From contig NZ_QGMQ01000004.1 of the NCBI RefSeq assembly GCF_003259155.1, positions 62,001 to 126,000 of the forward strand: a stretch of 64,000 bases of DNA, written 5' to 3'. Below the pieces are notes generated by a model. It was not told where the DNA came from and ran no database searches. It saw only the letters and a program-made list of their open reading frames with translations. The position numbers and the translations under genes were made by a program. Every line of letters starts with the position of its first letter. Position 1 is the first letter of the stretch. This document shows, in pieces, positions 1 to 9,293 of this stretch. This DNA comes from Marinimicrobium alkaliphilum (GTDB lineage Bacteria; Pseudomonadota; Gammaproteobacteria; Pseudomonadales; Cellvibrionaceae).

Positions 1-446
1 TCCCGGGTATCCGGGTTGACGCCTCCCAGGCCGTGCATGTCCGGATCAAAATGGCGCACGTACTTTGCCAGGCGCTCGGGCGTATCCCGCTCGGGATCGA
101 CGGTATAAAAGAGCAGACCCAGATCAGTAAATTGGCCCTGAGCCTGCGCCTGGCGGCGGACGTCCGCGAGCAGGCTCAGGGTGATCGGGCATATATCCGG
201 GCAATAGGTGTATCCATAACCCAGTAGGTGCCAGCGACCTTTGAGGTCGGCGTTAACAAAGGAACGGCCGCCATGGTCCTGTAGTTCAAACGCTGGTAAG
301 GGCTGGGTATCGAGGATCAGAACCCCCTGAATGTTTGGTGCCTGTAAAGGCAGGCGCAGGGCATAGAGCGAAGCCACCAGGCTGACCGCCAAGAAGGCGA
401 TCAACAGGGTCACAATCAGGCGGGTTCTTCGGCTCATCGCTCGCAT
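1..446 (-). CDS. SCO1/SenC-family copper chaperone, partial (3' end outside window)
   Basis: The reverse strand reads from ATG at 446 (an in-frame alternative ATG lies at 437) to the window edge without a stop, so only about 148 N-terminal residues are present. One membrane anchor (RRTRLIVTLLIAFLAVSLVA) is followed by a periplasmic thioredoxin-like domain with the copper-binding motif YTYCPDICPITL and the typical FYTVDPERDTPERLAKY segment. SCO proteins deliver copper to the CuA site of cytochrome oxidase subunit II. It is the last gene of the oxidase operon, 11 nt after subunit IV, which fits a role in oxidase assembly. The third copper ligand (a C-terminal His) would lie beyond the window. 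Confidence 0.9.
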   Translation of the reverse strand, partial: MRAMSRRTRLIVTLLIAFLAVSLVASLYALRLPLQAPNIQGVLILDTQPLPAFELQDHGGRSFVNADLKGRWHLLGYGYTYCPDICPITLSLLADVRRQAQAQGQFTDLGLLFYTVDPERDTPERLAKYVRHFDPDMHGLGGVNPDTR

Positions 447-457
447 TATTCAGGAAG

Positions 458-775
458 CTATTGGGTAAAAAACATCAGTCGGGTTACATAGGTGTAGTTG
501 CCCTCAATGGCGAGAATGGCGACCAACACCAGCAGCGCCAGGGGCGGCAACACCAGTGACAGCTGTAGCGAAAGCCGCTCCCACATGAAGTGCATAAATA
601 CCGCCACAATCACCGCTGCTTTGAGAATCATAAACAGAATGATCAGAGACCAGCGCAGCATACCTTCGAGGTGATAGTACTCCACCAGATAGGAAAAGAA
701 ACTTAAAACGAACAACAGTATCCAGACTTTGATAAACAGCCCGATAGAGGGATGGTGTTGACCGGATTCACTCAT
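458..775 (-). CDS. cytochrome c oxidase subunit IV family protein
   Basis: This 105-residue protein has three hydrophobic helices (about residues 12-30, 42-63 and 72-91), the usual layout of the prokaryotic subunit IV (CyoD/CoxIV-like) that stabilises the heme-copper oxidase core. The open frame extends further upstream, but that part overlaps subunit III in another frame. The start MSESGQHHPS is chosen because it falls 11 nt after the subunit III stop and gives the normal family length. It is co-transcribed with the oxidase genes upstream and the SCO1 gene downstream. It has no catalytic residues of its own. Confidence 0.85.
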   Translation of the reverse strand: MSESGQHHPSIGLFIKVWILLFVLSFFSYLVEYYHLEGMLRWSLIILFMILKAAVIVAVFMHFMWERLSLQLSLVLPPLALLVLVAILAIEGNYTYVTRLMFFTQ

Positions 776-786
776 AACAACCCCCG

Positions 787-1467
787 TTACCAAAGATAGA
801 AGAAGGCAAAAATGAAGACCCACACCAGATCGACAAAGTGCCAGTACAGGCCCGTAATTTCGACGATGGAATAGCCCTTCTTCTCGTAGTGGCCCTTGTG
901 CACCTTGCGCGCGACAAGGGCAATGTAAATCACACCGCCGAGCACATGCAGGCCGTGAAAGCCGGTGATCATGAAGAAGATGGCACCAAACTGGCTGGCG
1001 CCCAGCGGGTTGCCCCAGGGGCGGATGCCGTCGACAAAAATCAGCTTGGCCCACTCGTAGGCCTGCAGACTGACAAACACCAAACCCATCACGGCGGTGA
1101 GCGCCATAAACAGGACAGTCTTACGCTTGTCGCCCCGATAGGCGTAGTTCACGGCCATGGCCATAGTGCCGCTGCTGGTGATCAGGATAAAGGTCATGAT
1201 CGCAATCAGCAGTAGGGGAAACGTGGTGCCGCCGATGGTCATGGCAAACAGCTCAACGGTGTCCGGCCAGGGATCGGTTACCGACATGCGCACAGCCATG
1301 TAGGCTATCAGGAATATGCCGAAGATGAAGGTGTCCCCAATCAGGAAGATCCACATCATCAACTTGCCCCACGGAATGGGGAAAGTTTCCTTGTCGGCGG
1401 AAAAGTCCGAAACCAGACCGGACCAGCTGTCCCCGGTGCCCGCTACCGTGGGTTTGGCGTCGCTCAT
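787..1467 (-). CDS. heme-copper oxidase subunit III (second copy in operon)
   Basis: This 226-residue polytopic membrane protein of the COX3 family carries the typical ITGFHGLHVLGGVIYI helix and the C-terminal YWHFVDLVWVFIFAFFYLW segment. The start MSDAKPTV is chosen over a longer frame because GGAGG lies 7 nt upstream and the ATG overlaps the preceding stop (ATGA), which implies translational coupling. COX3 has no redox centre; it stabilises subunit I and lines a proposed oxygen or proton route. Two COX3-like genes in tandem, as here, are a recurring arrangement in this oxidase type, where the shorter and longer forms differ in their N-terminal helices. Confidence 0.88.
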   Translation of the reverse strand: MSDAKPTVAGTGDSWSGLVSDFSADKETFPIPWGKLMMWIFLIGDTFIFGIFLIAYMAVRMSVTDPWPDTVELFAMTIGGTTFPLLLIAIMTFILITSSGTMAMAVNYAYRGDKRKTVLFMALTAVMGLVFVSLQAYEWAKLIFVDGIRPWGNPLGASQFGAIFFMITGFHGLHVLGGVIYIALVARKVHKGHYEKKGYSIVEITGLYWHFVDLVWVFIFAFFYLW

Positions 1468-2150
1468 AGATCCACCTCCAGGCCACACAAGGCGGCAATG
1501 GTGTTATAGGTTTCCGGACTGGCGGTCATCAGCGCGAACAGTACCAACCACAAGGCGAGCAGGTAGTGCCAGTAGCTCGCACAAAGCTTGATACTCTGGG
1601 CGCTGCGCGCGAGGGCGGTGCCTTGCCAATTAAGCCATGTGGCGCGCACCAATACCGCAACACCACCGAGCAAGTGCAGGGCATGAATGGCGCTGAGCAG
1701 ATAAAAATAGCTGTTGGCGGGATTGGTCGTAAAGCCGTAACCCATGCCGGTCAGGTGACGCCAGAGCCAGATCTGAGCGATGACGAATTGGGCACTGAAG
1801 AACAGCGTGATCACCAAGGCAATCAAGGTCGGCCCCTGTGCGCCGCGACGTGCGCTGATCAATGCCGCGTGAATTGCGACACTCGCACCCACCAGCAGCG
1901 CGGTGTTCATCCACAGCCGACCGGTGTTGTAGAAGGGCGACCAGGGTTCCGCCGCCAGCGCCTGAAAGCCAGGATACTGGGAGTGGGTGATAAAGGTCAG
2001 AAAGAACAGTGTAAACAGCACACTGATGATGACCATAAAAATACCCAGGGCGATTTTCTTCGACGTCTGCGGCTGTCCAGGCCCAGCATGCATAACGCCG
2101 GTGTGCGCAGGTTCCCAGGATTTTTCGGTGAGTTTCGCAATCAAGCTCAT
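1464..2150 (-). CDS. cytochrome c oxidase subunit III-like protein (first copy in operon)
   Basis: This 228-residue membrane protein has a hydrophilic N-terminus (about 30 residues) and roughly six hydrophobic segments. It contains the COX3-like YLLSAIHALHLLGGVAVLV helix and the terminal YWHYLLALWLVLFALM. Both ends overlap neighbours by 4 nt (ATGA), so it is translationally coupled to ctaD before it and to the second subunit III after it. It is paralogous to the following gene rather than a duplicate: little beyond the helix with HxLHxLGG and the YWHY/YWHF signature is shared. It is presumably a structural subunit of the same oxidase. Confidence 0.82.
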   Translation of the reverse strand: MSLIAKLTEKSWEPAHTGVMHAGPGQPQTSKKIALGIFMVIISVLFTLFFLTFITHSQYPGFQALAAEPWSPFYNTGRLWMNTALLVGASVAIHAALISARRGAQGPTLIALVITLFFSAQFVIAQIWLWRHLTGMGYGFTTNPANSYFYLLSAIHALHLLGGVAVLVRATWLNWQGTALARSAQSIKLCASYWHYLLALWLVLFALMTASPETYNTIAALCGLEVDL

Positions 2151-3913
2151 GAGCGTTCCCCCTGGGGCGAATCATCTTCCATTTCCACGGCCTCTGACGG
2201 CATATTCTGTGGAATAAAGTCGGCTTTTACACCCGGCACACTGTAGTCGTAAGCCCAGCGATGCACCTCAGGGACTTTCTCGCCCCAGTTGCCGTGCTTG
2301 GGCGGGACATCTGGCGTCTGCCATTCCAGACTGGTGGCACCCCAGGGGTTGTGTCCGGCCCTGGGCCCTTTTTTCAGGCTCCAGATCACGTTGGCAATGA
2401 AGAGCAGTTGGGCCAGCATGACAATGATGGCTGAGATACTGATGCCGGCGTTAAGGCTGTGGGCTGACTCGGGTACATAGGCCGCTTCGCCCATGGAGAA
2501 GTAGCGCCGGGGGAGCCCGAGAAAGCCCAGGTAGTGCATGGGCAGGAAGGTGGTATAGGTACCGACAAAAGTGACCCAAAAGTGCCACTTACCCAGGGCG
2601 GTATTGAACATGCGCCCGCTGATCAGCGGATACCAGTGGTAAATGGCGGCGAACAAGACCATCACAGTGGATACGCCCATCACCATATGGAAGTGGGCCA
2701 CCACAAAGTAGGTGTCGGCCAGGGGCACGTCAATGGCGACGTTACCCAAAAACAGACCGCTCAAGCCGCCGTGGGTGAAAGTGAAGATAAAGCCGATAGC
2801 AAAGAGCATGGGTACGGTCATGTGCAGGTTGCCGCGCCAGAGCGTCAGCACCCAGTTGTAGACCTTGATGGCCGTGGGTATGGCGATAATTAACGTCGTG
2901 GTGGCAAAGAAGAACCCGAAAGACAGGTTCATCCCACTGACGTACATATGGTGCGCCCAGACCACAAAGCTCAAACCGCCGATGATCACAATCGCCCACA
3001 CCATCATGCGGTAACCAAAGATGTTTTTACGCGCGTGAGTGGCAAGCACGTCGGACACCATACCGAAGGCGGGCAGGGCGACGATATACACTTCCGGGTG
3101 GCCAAAGAACCAGAACAGGTGTTGGTATAGCAGTGGGCTGCCACCGGAGTGGTCGATGGCTTCACCCATGGACATCAATGCCGGCATAAAAAAGCTGGTG
3201 CCGGCCAGCTTGTCGAGCATCATCATGATCGCCGCGACCAGCAGCGCCGGGAATGCCAGCAGGCCCATCAGCGATGCGGTGAAAATGCCCCACAGGGTCA
3301 GGGGCATGCGCATCAGGCTCATGCCTTTGGTGCGTGCCTGGAGGATGGTGGTGACATAGTTGAGGCCACCCATGGTGAACGCGACAATGAAGATGCCCAA
3401 AGACACCAGCATCATGATGATACCGAGCTCGTGCCCGGGCGTGCCGGGCAACAGGGTGTGGGGCGGGTAGAGTGTCCACCCGGCCCCCGTGGCCCCGCCA
3501 GGGACAAAAAAGCTCGCCATCAGAACGATAACGGACAGCAGGTAAGTCCAGTAGCTGAGCATGTTGAGATAAGGAAATACCATGTCCCGGGTGCCCACCA
3601 TCAGCGGAATCAGGTAGTTGCCAAAGCCGCCAAGTAGCAGCGCGGTGAGCAGGTATACCACCATGATCATGCCGTGCATGGTCATGAACTGCAGATAGGT
3701 GTTGGGATTGATAAAGGAAAAGGTATCGGGAAAGCCCAGCTGCAGGCGCATCAAACCCGAAAGTACCAGCGCGAGCACACCGACCATGATCGCGGTGACG
3801 CCATACTGGATGGCAATGACTTTGTGATCGAGACTCCAGACGTACTTGCTGAAAAAGCCCTGGGGATGGTGCATGGATTCCTGGGGCTGATCGGCGAATG
3901 CAATGTGATTCAT
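2147..3913 (-). CDS. ctaD: cytochrome c oxidase subunit I
   Basis: This is the catalytic subunit of an aa3/caa3-type oxidase (588 aa) that reduces oxygen to water and pumps protons in the inner membrane. Visible ligands are His80 (low-spin heme, in FMTMHGM), the CuB/cross-link motif GHPEVY (His272, Glu274, Tyr276), the HH pair at 321-322 and HFH at 407-409. About twelve transmembrane helices are predicted. The open frame runs about 90 codons further upstream inside coxB; MNHIAFADQP is selected because GGGAAGA precedes it and it lies 13 nt after the coxB stop. Its own stop overlaps the next ATG. The GHPE glutamate marks it as an A-type oxidase with a normal proton channel. Confidence 0.96.
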   Translation of the reverse strand: MNHIAFADQPQESMHHPQGFFSKYVWSLDHKVIAIQYGVTAIMVGVLALVLSGLMRLQLGFPDTFSFINPNTYLQFMTMHGMIMVVYLLTALLLGGFGNYLIPLMVGTRDMVFPYLNMLSYWTYLLSVIVLMASFFVPGGATGAGWTLYPPHTLLPGTPGHELGIIMMLVSLGIFIVAFTMGGLNYVTTILQARTKGMSLMRMPLTLWGIFTASLMGLLAFPALLVAAIMMMLDKLAGTSFFMPALMSMGEAIDHSGGSPLLYQHLFWFFGHPEVYIVALPAFGMVSDVLATHARKNIFGYRMMVWAIVIIGGLSFVVWAHHMYVSGMNLSFGFFFATTTLIIAIPTAIKVYNWVLTLWRGNLHMTVPMLFAIGFIFTFTHGGLSGLFLGNVAIDVPLADTYFVVAHFHMVMGVSTVMVLFAAIYHWYPLISGRMFNTALGKWHFWVTFVGTYTTFLPMHYLGFLGLPRRYFSMGEAAYVPESAHSLNAGISISAIIVMLAQLLFIANVIWSLKKGPRAGHNPWGATSLEWQTPDVPPKHGNWGEKVPEVHRWAYDYSVPGVKADFIPQNMPSEAVEMEDDSPQGERS

Positions 3914-3926
3914 AACGGTCTTCCCA

Positions 3927-5288
3927 TTAATCCAAGGTGTTGATATAGGCCACCACATCCCGGATGGCCTGTTCGTCGCGCAGCCCCTGCACCAGCATGA
4001 CCATCTGGTTGCCGTGGGAATCCTGCGGGTGCAGACCGCGAATACCGTCGCGGAAGTAGGTGACCTGCCGCTCCAGATACCAGTCCTGCTGACCGCTGAT
4101 ACGCGGCGCGTTGGTGTGGTAGTTCCCGGAACCATCGCTGCCGTGGCAGTCGCTGCAGAAGTTTCGGTACAGGCGCTCACCACGCGCGGTATTGCCGGTG
4201 ATGGTGGGTGTTACCTGAGTCTCCGGCATAGCCGCCATGTACGCGCTGACGTTGCGAATGGCCTGGCGGTCGGGCAGTACGGCCATCATGGCTGCCATCT
4301 GCTGACCGTAGGTATCGCCATCGTTATAACCACGCACACGGTCTTTGTAATAGGCCAGTTGTCGTTCGAGATACCACTGATCCAGCCCCGCGACTCGCGG
4401 CGCATTGAGCCCCTGATTTCCCTCACCCTGTTGGCCGTGGCAGGAGGCACAGGTGGCATAGAGTGCTCGGCCGATGTCTTGGTCACCGCGGTAAGCACGG
4501 CTCTGGGTGTCGGCAAAGGTGGGGTGGCTGGCCAGCCACTGGTCAAAGTCTTCCTGCTCCTGAACGACGACCTTGCCGCGCATGGCGTGGTGGGCGGTGC
4601 CGCACAGTTGCATACACACCACATCAAAGGTGCCGGTGCGGGTCGGTTCCAGCCACATACGGGTTACAGTGCCGGGCACCAGGTCCATTTTGGCGCGGAA
4701 GTGGGGCACGGCAAAGTTGTGCAGGACATCCTGGGAGCGAAGCCAGAATTTGTGGGGTTGACCGACCGGCAAGTGAAGAATATTGCTGAATACCAGAATG
4801 TCATCCTGGCCAGCGGGATCCTGAGGGTCGAGACCAAAGGGGTTGTGCTCGCTGACAAAACGCGGGTCGGTGCGCCCTAGCTCGCCGTCCTCGCCGGGAA
4901 AGCGATACATCCAATGCCACTGTTTGCCCACGACTTCGACCTGCTGAGCGTCGCTCGGCGCCTTGACAAAGCTGGCCCAGACAAACAGGCCGGGGGCGAG
5001 CATGATCGCAATACCCAAAGCGGTAATACCCGTGAGCCAAATTTCCAGCTTTTTGTTTTCCGGCTCGTAGTGGGATTTCTGACCTTTTTTGTGCTTGAAT
5101 TTAAATATCGCATAGGCCATGAAAAGGTTGACCGCGACAAAAACCAGGCCCGTGATCCAGAAAGTGATATTGATGGTGGTGTCAATCGAACCCCAGTTGG
5201 AAGCGAGTGGTGTGAACCACCAGGGGCTCGCGAAGTGAAAAATGACAGTCCCCAAGACCAGTAAGACAAGAATGACTACCAGTACCAT
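3927..5288 (-). CDS. coxB: cytochrome c oxidase subunit II with two C-terminal cytochrome c domains
   Basis: This 453-residue protein has N-terminal hydrophobic helices (about 1-19, 41-60, 82-104), then the CuA cupredoxin domain with His190 and the loop CMQLCGTAHHAM (Cys225, Cys229, His233, Met236). Two CxxCH heme-c sites follow at 280-284 (CASCH) and 378-382 (CSDCH), each in a c4/c-553-like module ending in a QWYLERQ or DWYLERQ repeat. It accepts electrons and passes them through CuA to subunit I; the fused di-heme tail probably replaces or supplements soluble cytochrome c. GGAGCAGGA precedes the ATG. It is the first gene of the oxidase operon. Most caa3 subunit II proteins carry a single heme domain, so two is noteworthy. 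Confidence 0.95.
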   Translation of the reverse strand: MVLVVILVLLVLGTVIFHFASPWWFTPLASNWGSIDTTINITFWITGLVFVAVNLFMAYAIFKFKHKKGQKSHYEPENKKLEIWLTGITALGIAIMLAPGLFVWASFVKAPSDAQQVEVVGKQWHWMYRFPGEDGELGRTDPRFVSEHNPFGLDPQDPAGQDDILVFSNILHLPVGQPHKFWLRSQDVLHNFAVPHFRAKMDLVPGTVTRMWLEPTRTGTFDVVCMQLCGTAHHAMRGKVVVQEQEDFDQWLASHPTFADTQSRAYRGDQDIGRALYATCASCHGQQGEGNQGLNAPRVAGLDQWYLERQLAYYKDRVRGYNDGDTYGQQMAAMMAVLPDRQAIRNVSAYMAAMPETQVTPTITGNTARGERLYRNFCSDCHGSDGSGNYHTNAPRISGQQDWYLERQVTYFRDGIRGLHPQDSHGNQMVMLVQGLRDEQAIRDVVAYINTLD

Positions 5289-5327
5289 AGTGTCCTGCTC
5301 CGACTTGTTATTGTAGTCTCACACAAA

Positions 5328-5347
5328 AGCCGGGTATCGACCCGGCT
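5328..5347 (-). terminator. intrinsic terminator after the 5361-5915 gene
   Basis: Stem AGCCGGGT / ACCCGGCT (8 bp, loop of 4) lies 13 nt past the stop of the upstream gene and is followed on the minus strand by TTTTGTG. On the plus strand it is followed by seven T. It separates the small membrane protein gene from coxB, so the oxidase operon probably has its own promoter in the short space between the hairpin and 5288. Confidence 0.6.
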
Positions 5348-5360
5348 CAGATTTTTTTGT

Positions 5361-5915
5361 TCAGGGTGCCCAGTGGGTAAATTTATACCACTGTTTTTGC
5401 ATGCCCACGACCCAATTGGGGACATCTTCACCAAGCCCCACCGCTTTGACATGCGGATGTTCTTTCATGGTCTGACTCAGTACATCTTCCTGTTCCGGGG
5501 AGACGTCGACGATCAGCAGGTGCTTCCCGTGTTCAAGCAGCTTTTGAAAGCGCTTGTATTCGTGGTGGGGCTGTTCGATGCCAATCAGTCCGCCTTCCCA
5601 GGTGCAAAAGCCGAGCATGATGATGGCGAGGAAGATAACGGGAATCCAGAGATAACCTTCCGCAAGGCCAAGCAGGTAGTTGCCTCCGAGAATCAAAATG
5701 GCGACCACAAGGCCTACCAGTGCGCCAATCTTGGTGGTGTGAACGACATCTTTTCGCAGTAGTGACTCTACTTGATGCAGGTGGTGCTTTTCCAGCTCGG
5801 CATCGTTATTACTGAGCACGTGAATTTGTGGGCGACTGATATCCCGACTTTCAAGATCCTTCTCGAGCTGCTCCAGGTCATCCAGGTCATTACTGACGTA
5901 GAAGTGTCGTTTCAT
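5361..5915 (-). CDS. uncharacterised two-helix membrane protein
   Basis: This is a 184-residue protein. The N-terminal soluble part (1-65) starts MKRHFYVSNDLDDLEQLEKDLESR and is rich in acidic residues. Two adjacent hydrophobic segments follow (about 66-86 and 89-107), then a C-terminal soluble domain with HHEYKRFQKLLEHGKHLLIVDV and a tail ending in WYKFTHWAP. The layout resembles a small conserved gammaproteobacterial family whose database names vary; I do not know a demonstrated function. AGGTGAG lies just before the ATG. The gene stands alone upstream of the oxidase operon and is separated from it by a hairpin terminator. The phrase LLIVDVSPEQED suggests a ferredoxin-like small-molecule-binding fold, but that is a guess. 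Confidence 0.75.
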   Translation of the reverse strand: MKRHFYVSNDLDDLEQLEKDLESRDISRPQIHVLSNNDAELEKHHLHQVESLLRKDVVHTTKIGALVGLVVAILILGGNYLLGLAEGYLWIPVIFLAIIMLGFCTWEGGLIGIEQPHHEYKRFQKLLEHGKHLLIVDVSPEQEDVLSQTMKEHPHVKAVGLGEDVPNWVVGMQKQWYKFTHWAP

Positions 5916-6210
5916 TGGCTCACCTATTTTTGCTTAGTATGTGTGTAAAAGGTGTAACAACTATCCCGGTTATACCCATTGTAGCAGCTTGATTGGGAGT
6001 ATCTTGGCGGTCCTGACGGAGGCGACAAAGCGAATGAATCAAAAATAACTTTAATGTCTATGAGAATTCTTTTTGATGAAGAAACACGATTAAAACCCGT
6101 GTTATTTTAGGCGTACGTTATTTTTAAGCTTTTTAAGCGCTATCAAAATAGCTGTTTATTTAAAATTCGTTTAACCGCGATCTTTACAAGCAATACAGAT
6201 GAATTGTGCG

Positions 6211-9200
6211 TCAGTGAAAATCCCGCGCCTTGGCTTGGAGCTCGGACAGCCGGTGACTGATATCTTCCAGGCGCCCGGCGATGATATGGATGACTTCACC
6301 CTCCTTCTCGGCAATGCCGTGAACCTTCAGTAGCCGGGCATTGAGAAAGGCGGATTTTTGCGCCCGGCTTGTGGCCTTCCAGACCACGATATTGCTGGTG
6401 CCGGTGTCGTCCTCCAGGCTGATGAACGTCACTCCGCCGGCCGTGCCCGGGCTCTGGCGACCGGTGACCACGCCCACCACGGTCACCAGAGCTTTGTGGC
6501 GACAGTGCGCCAGCGCTTCGGCGGGTGTGTAGTGCCCGAGAAGGTCGGCATCGGCGAGAATGCGAATGGGGTGGCGGTTCAGGGTCAGGCCGGTTGCGGC
6601 ATAGTCTTCGACCAGGTTATCCAGCTCCGAAGGGCGGGGCAGGTAGCTGCCCGGCTCCTCGGCCAGTTGTTGCTGAAACAGCGGCAACCCCGGCAGGTCA
6701 TCCATCAGCTGCCAGCGCGCCTGGTAGCGGTTATCGCTCAGGCTTTGTAGTGCTCCGGCGCTGGCGAGTGCCTCCCGGTTGTGTTGGCCCAGGGGCAGGG
6801 CACTCAGCGCGCTGATACCGGTGAAGCAGCCGCCCGCTGTCTGGGCGCGGGCGTTGACCAGCACCTGGGCTGCCTCCCGGGACAGGCCGGAAACCAATCG
6901 GAACCCCAGGCGCAGCTCGCCCCGATCGGTCAGGCTGTGCTCGTAGTCAGAGGCGTTGATATCCACTGGCAGTACGGTCACGTCGTGGCGGCGGGCATCC
7001 TGAACCAGCTGTGACGGGCTGTAAAAACCCATGGGGTGACTGTTGAGCAGTGCGCAGTAAAATGCCGCCGGATAATAGTGACGCAACCAGGCCGAGGCGT
7101 AGGCGAGCAGCGCGAAGCTGGCCGAGTGGGACTCGGGAAAACCGTACTCGCCGAAACCGCAGATCTGTTGAAAAATGCGTTCGGCAAAATCGAGGCTGTA
7201 CCCCCGGGCGCGCATGCCGTTGACCAGCTTGTCCCGAAAGGGCGTCAGTTGGCTGTTCTTTTTCCAGCGGGCCATGGCCCGGCGCAACTGATCCGCTTCG
7301 CCACCGCTGAAACCGGCGGCCACCATCGCCAACTGGATCACCTGCTCCTGAAAGATGGGCACGCCCAGGGTGCGCTCAAGCACGCCGCGCACGGCATCGG
7401 AAGGGTAGTCCACCGCCTCCTCGCCCCGACGGCGCTGTAAATAGGGATGCACCATGCCACCCTGAATCGGGCCGGGCCGAACAATGGCAATCTGAATCAC
7501 CAGGTCGTAGTAACAGGCCGGGCGCAGGCGTGGCAACATCGACATCTGGGCGCGGGATTCGATTTGAAAGACGCCCACAGTATCGGCCCGCTGGATGTCC
7601 GCGTAGACGGCCGGGTCATCCATGGCCCGGGTTATACCCGAGAGCGTCAGTGACGGCCCGCCCTGTTGCCGGACCAGATCAAAACAGCGCCGAATGGCCG
7701 ACAGCATTCCGAGGGCCAGCACATCGACTTTAAGCAGCCCCAGGCTTTCCAGGTCGTCCTTGTCCCACTGGATCACTGTGCGCTCGGCCATGCTGGCATT
7801 TTCCACCGGCACCAGTTCATGCAGTGGTCCGGCGGAAATCACAAAGCCGCCCACATGCTGGGACAGGTGCCGGGGAAAACCGCGCAGGGTATCCACCAGT
7901 AGACTGAATTGTTGAAAGCGCGGACTGTTGATATCGACACCGGTGTCGGCCAGCTGTGCTTGCCAGTGATGACCGTCGTCGCGCCGGTTGATCTGCGCCT
8001 GCCATTCGGTCAATTGCGCGAGAGGGTAGCCCAGGGCTTTACCGATATCTTTAAAAGCACTTTTAAAACGGTAGCAGATGACGGTGGCGGCCAGAGCCGC
8101 ACGTTCACGCCCGTACTTGTGATAAATGTACTGAATGATTTCTTCGCGCCGCTGGTGCTCAAAATCCACATCGATATCCGGTGGCTCGTTCCGCTCTTTG
8201 GAAATAAAACGCTCAAACAAAACCTGAATGCAGCGTGGATCCACGGCGGTAATTTCCAGGCAGTAACACACTACCGAGTTGGCGGCCGAGCCGCGCCCCT
8301 GGTAAAGAATATTGCGCTGCTGGGCAAACATCACCAGATCGTGAATGGTCAGGAAAAAATGTGCGTAGCCGAGTTCGTCAATCAGGCCCAGCTCTTTATC
8401 GATCAGTGTTTGAATGTCCGTGCTGACACCTTCAGGAAAACGTTTGCGCGCTCCCTGTTCGACCAGTGCGCATAGGTGCTCAAAGGGGGTTGTGCCGCCG
8501 GGCACCAGTTCGGCGGGGTAGTCATAGCGCAGCTCACTCAACGAAAACTGACAGCGCTCGGCAATGGTTTCGCTTTGGGCAATCCAGGTGGCGGGAAAAA
8601 GCCGGTTGAGTTTATGCAGGGTGCGCAGGCTGCGCTCGGCATTGGCCAGCAGTGCGCGCCCGGCATCGGCAACCGTTACGCCCAAGCGGGTCGCGCGCAA
8701 ACACTGTTGCAAAGGCAAGCGTGCCGGACTGTGCATCAAGACCCCGCCACAGGCGCTGATGGGCAAGTCCCACTGATGTGCCAGCTGTTCGCAGTGGGCC
8801 TGGTAGTGATGTTCCCCCGGGGCCAAATGACGTTGGCAGCCGATCCACAGGCGTGTCCGGTGATCGCGACACAATTGCGTTGCCCAATCCTGATCAGCCT
8901 CGGTATCACCGCTGGGTAACCAGAGCAGGAGGCAGTGTTTAAGGGTGCGGATGTCCCAGGGATCGAGCTGATAGTCGCCCTTGGCACTGCGCCGGCGTGC
9001 GCGGGTAATCACCCGGCAGAGTTCAGCGTAAGCGGTGCGGTCGGGGCAGAGTGCCACCAGTGTCAACGCATCCAGGCGCAACAGGCTACCGACAATCAAC
9101 TTGATGGACAGCTTTTGTTCGCGCATGGCCGTGTGCGCGCGCACCACCCCGGCCACAGAACATTCATCGGTGATCGCCAGGGCGCTGTAACCCAAATGCG

Positions 9201-9285
9201 CGGCCTGGGCAATCAACTCTTCCGGGTGAGAGGCGCCTTCGAGAAAGGAAAAATTACTCTGGCAAAAGAGTTCGGCGTAGGCCAT
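6211..9285 (-). CDS. dnaE2: error-prone DNA polymerase DnaE2 (ImuC)
   Basis: This is a 1024-residue C-family polymerase. It begins with a PHP domain (MAYAELFCQSNFSFLEGASHPEEL, typical of DnaE2) and contains the catalytic palm with PDIDVDFEHQRREEII (Asp pair near residue 375), then helix-hairpin-helix and a C-terminal OB domain (VVGVVTGRQSP). Length matches DnaE2 rather than the longer replicative DnaE (about 1160), and the tau-binding C-terminus is absent. With ImuA and ImuB it forms the SOS-induced translesion mutasome. The three genes are arranged imuA-imuB-dnaE2 with gaps of 2 and 8 nt, so expression should follow the LexA box upstream of imuA. A 295-nt AT-rich spacer with no recognised feature follows. 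Confidence 0.95.
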   Translation of the reverse strand: MAYAELFCQSNFSFLEGASHPEELIAQAAHLGYSALAITDECSVAGVVRAHTAMREQKLSIKLIVGSLLRLDALTLVALCPDRTAYAELCRVITRARRRSAKGDYQLDPWDIRTLKHCLLLWLPSGDTEADQDWATQLCRDHRTRLWIGCQRHLAPGEHHYQAHCEQLAHQWDLPISACGGVLMHSPARLPLQQCLRATRLGVTVADAGRALLANAERSLRTLHKLNRLFPATWIAQSETIAERCQFSLSELRYDYPAELVPGGTTPFEHLCALVEQGARKRFPEGVSTDIQTLIDKELGLIDELGYAHFFLTIHDLVMFAQQRNILYQGRGSAANSVVCYCLEITAVDPRCIQVLFERFISKERNEPPDIDVDFEHQRREEIIQYIYHKYGRERAALAATVICYRFKSAFKDIGKALGYPLAQLTEWQAQINRRDDGHHWQAQLADTGVDINSPRFQQFSLLVDTLRGFPRHLSQHVGGFVISAGPLHELVPVENASMAERTVIQWDKDDLESLGLLKVDVLALGMLSAIRRCFDLVRQQGGPSLTLSGITRAMDDPAVYADIQRADTVGVFQIESRAQMSMLPRLRPACYYDLVIQIAIVRPGPIQGGMVHPYLQRRRGEEAVDYPSDAVRGVLERTLGVPIFQEQVIQLAMVAAGFSGGEADQLRRAMARWKKNSQLTPFRDKLVNGMRARGYSLDFAERIFQQICGFGEYGFPESHSASFALLAYASAWLRHYYPAAFYCALLNSHPMGFYSPSQLVQDARRHDVTVLPVDINASDYEHSLTDRGELRLGFRLVSGLSREAAQVLVNARAQTAGGCFTGISALSALPLGQHNREALASAGALQSLSDNRYQARWQLMDDLPGLPLFQQQLAEEPGSYLPRPSELDNLVEDYAATGLTLNRHPIRILADADLLGHYTPAEALAHCRHKALVTVVGVVTGRQSPGTAGGVTFISLEDDTGTSNIVVWKATSRAQKSAFLNARLLKVHGIAEKEGEVIHIIAGRLEDISHRLSELQAKARDFH

Positions 9286-9293
9286 CGATCACC

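Noticed and set aside
1566-2246. 226-codon open frame on the plus strand
   Set aside because: Lies antisense to the subunit III gene, with unbalanced His/Gln/Arg composition typical of a shadow frame.
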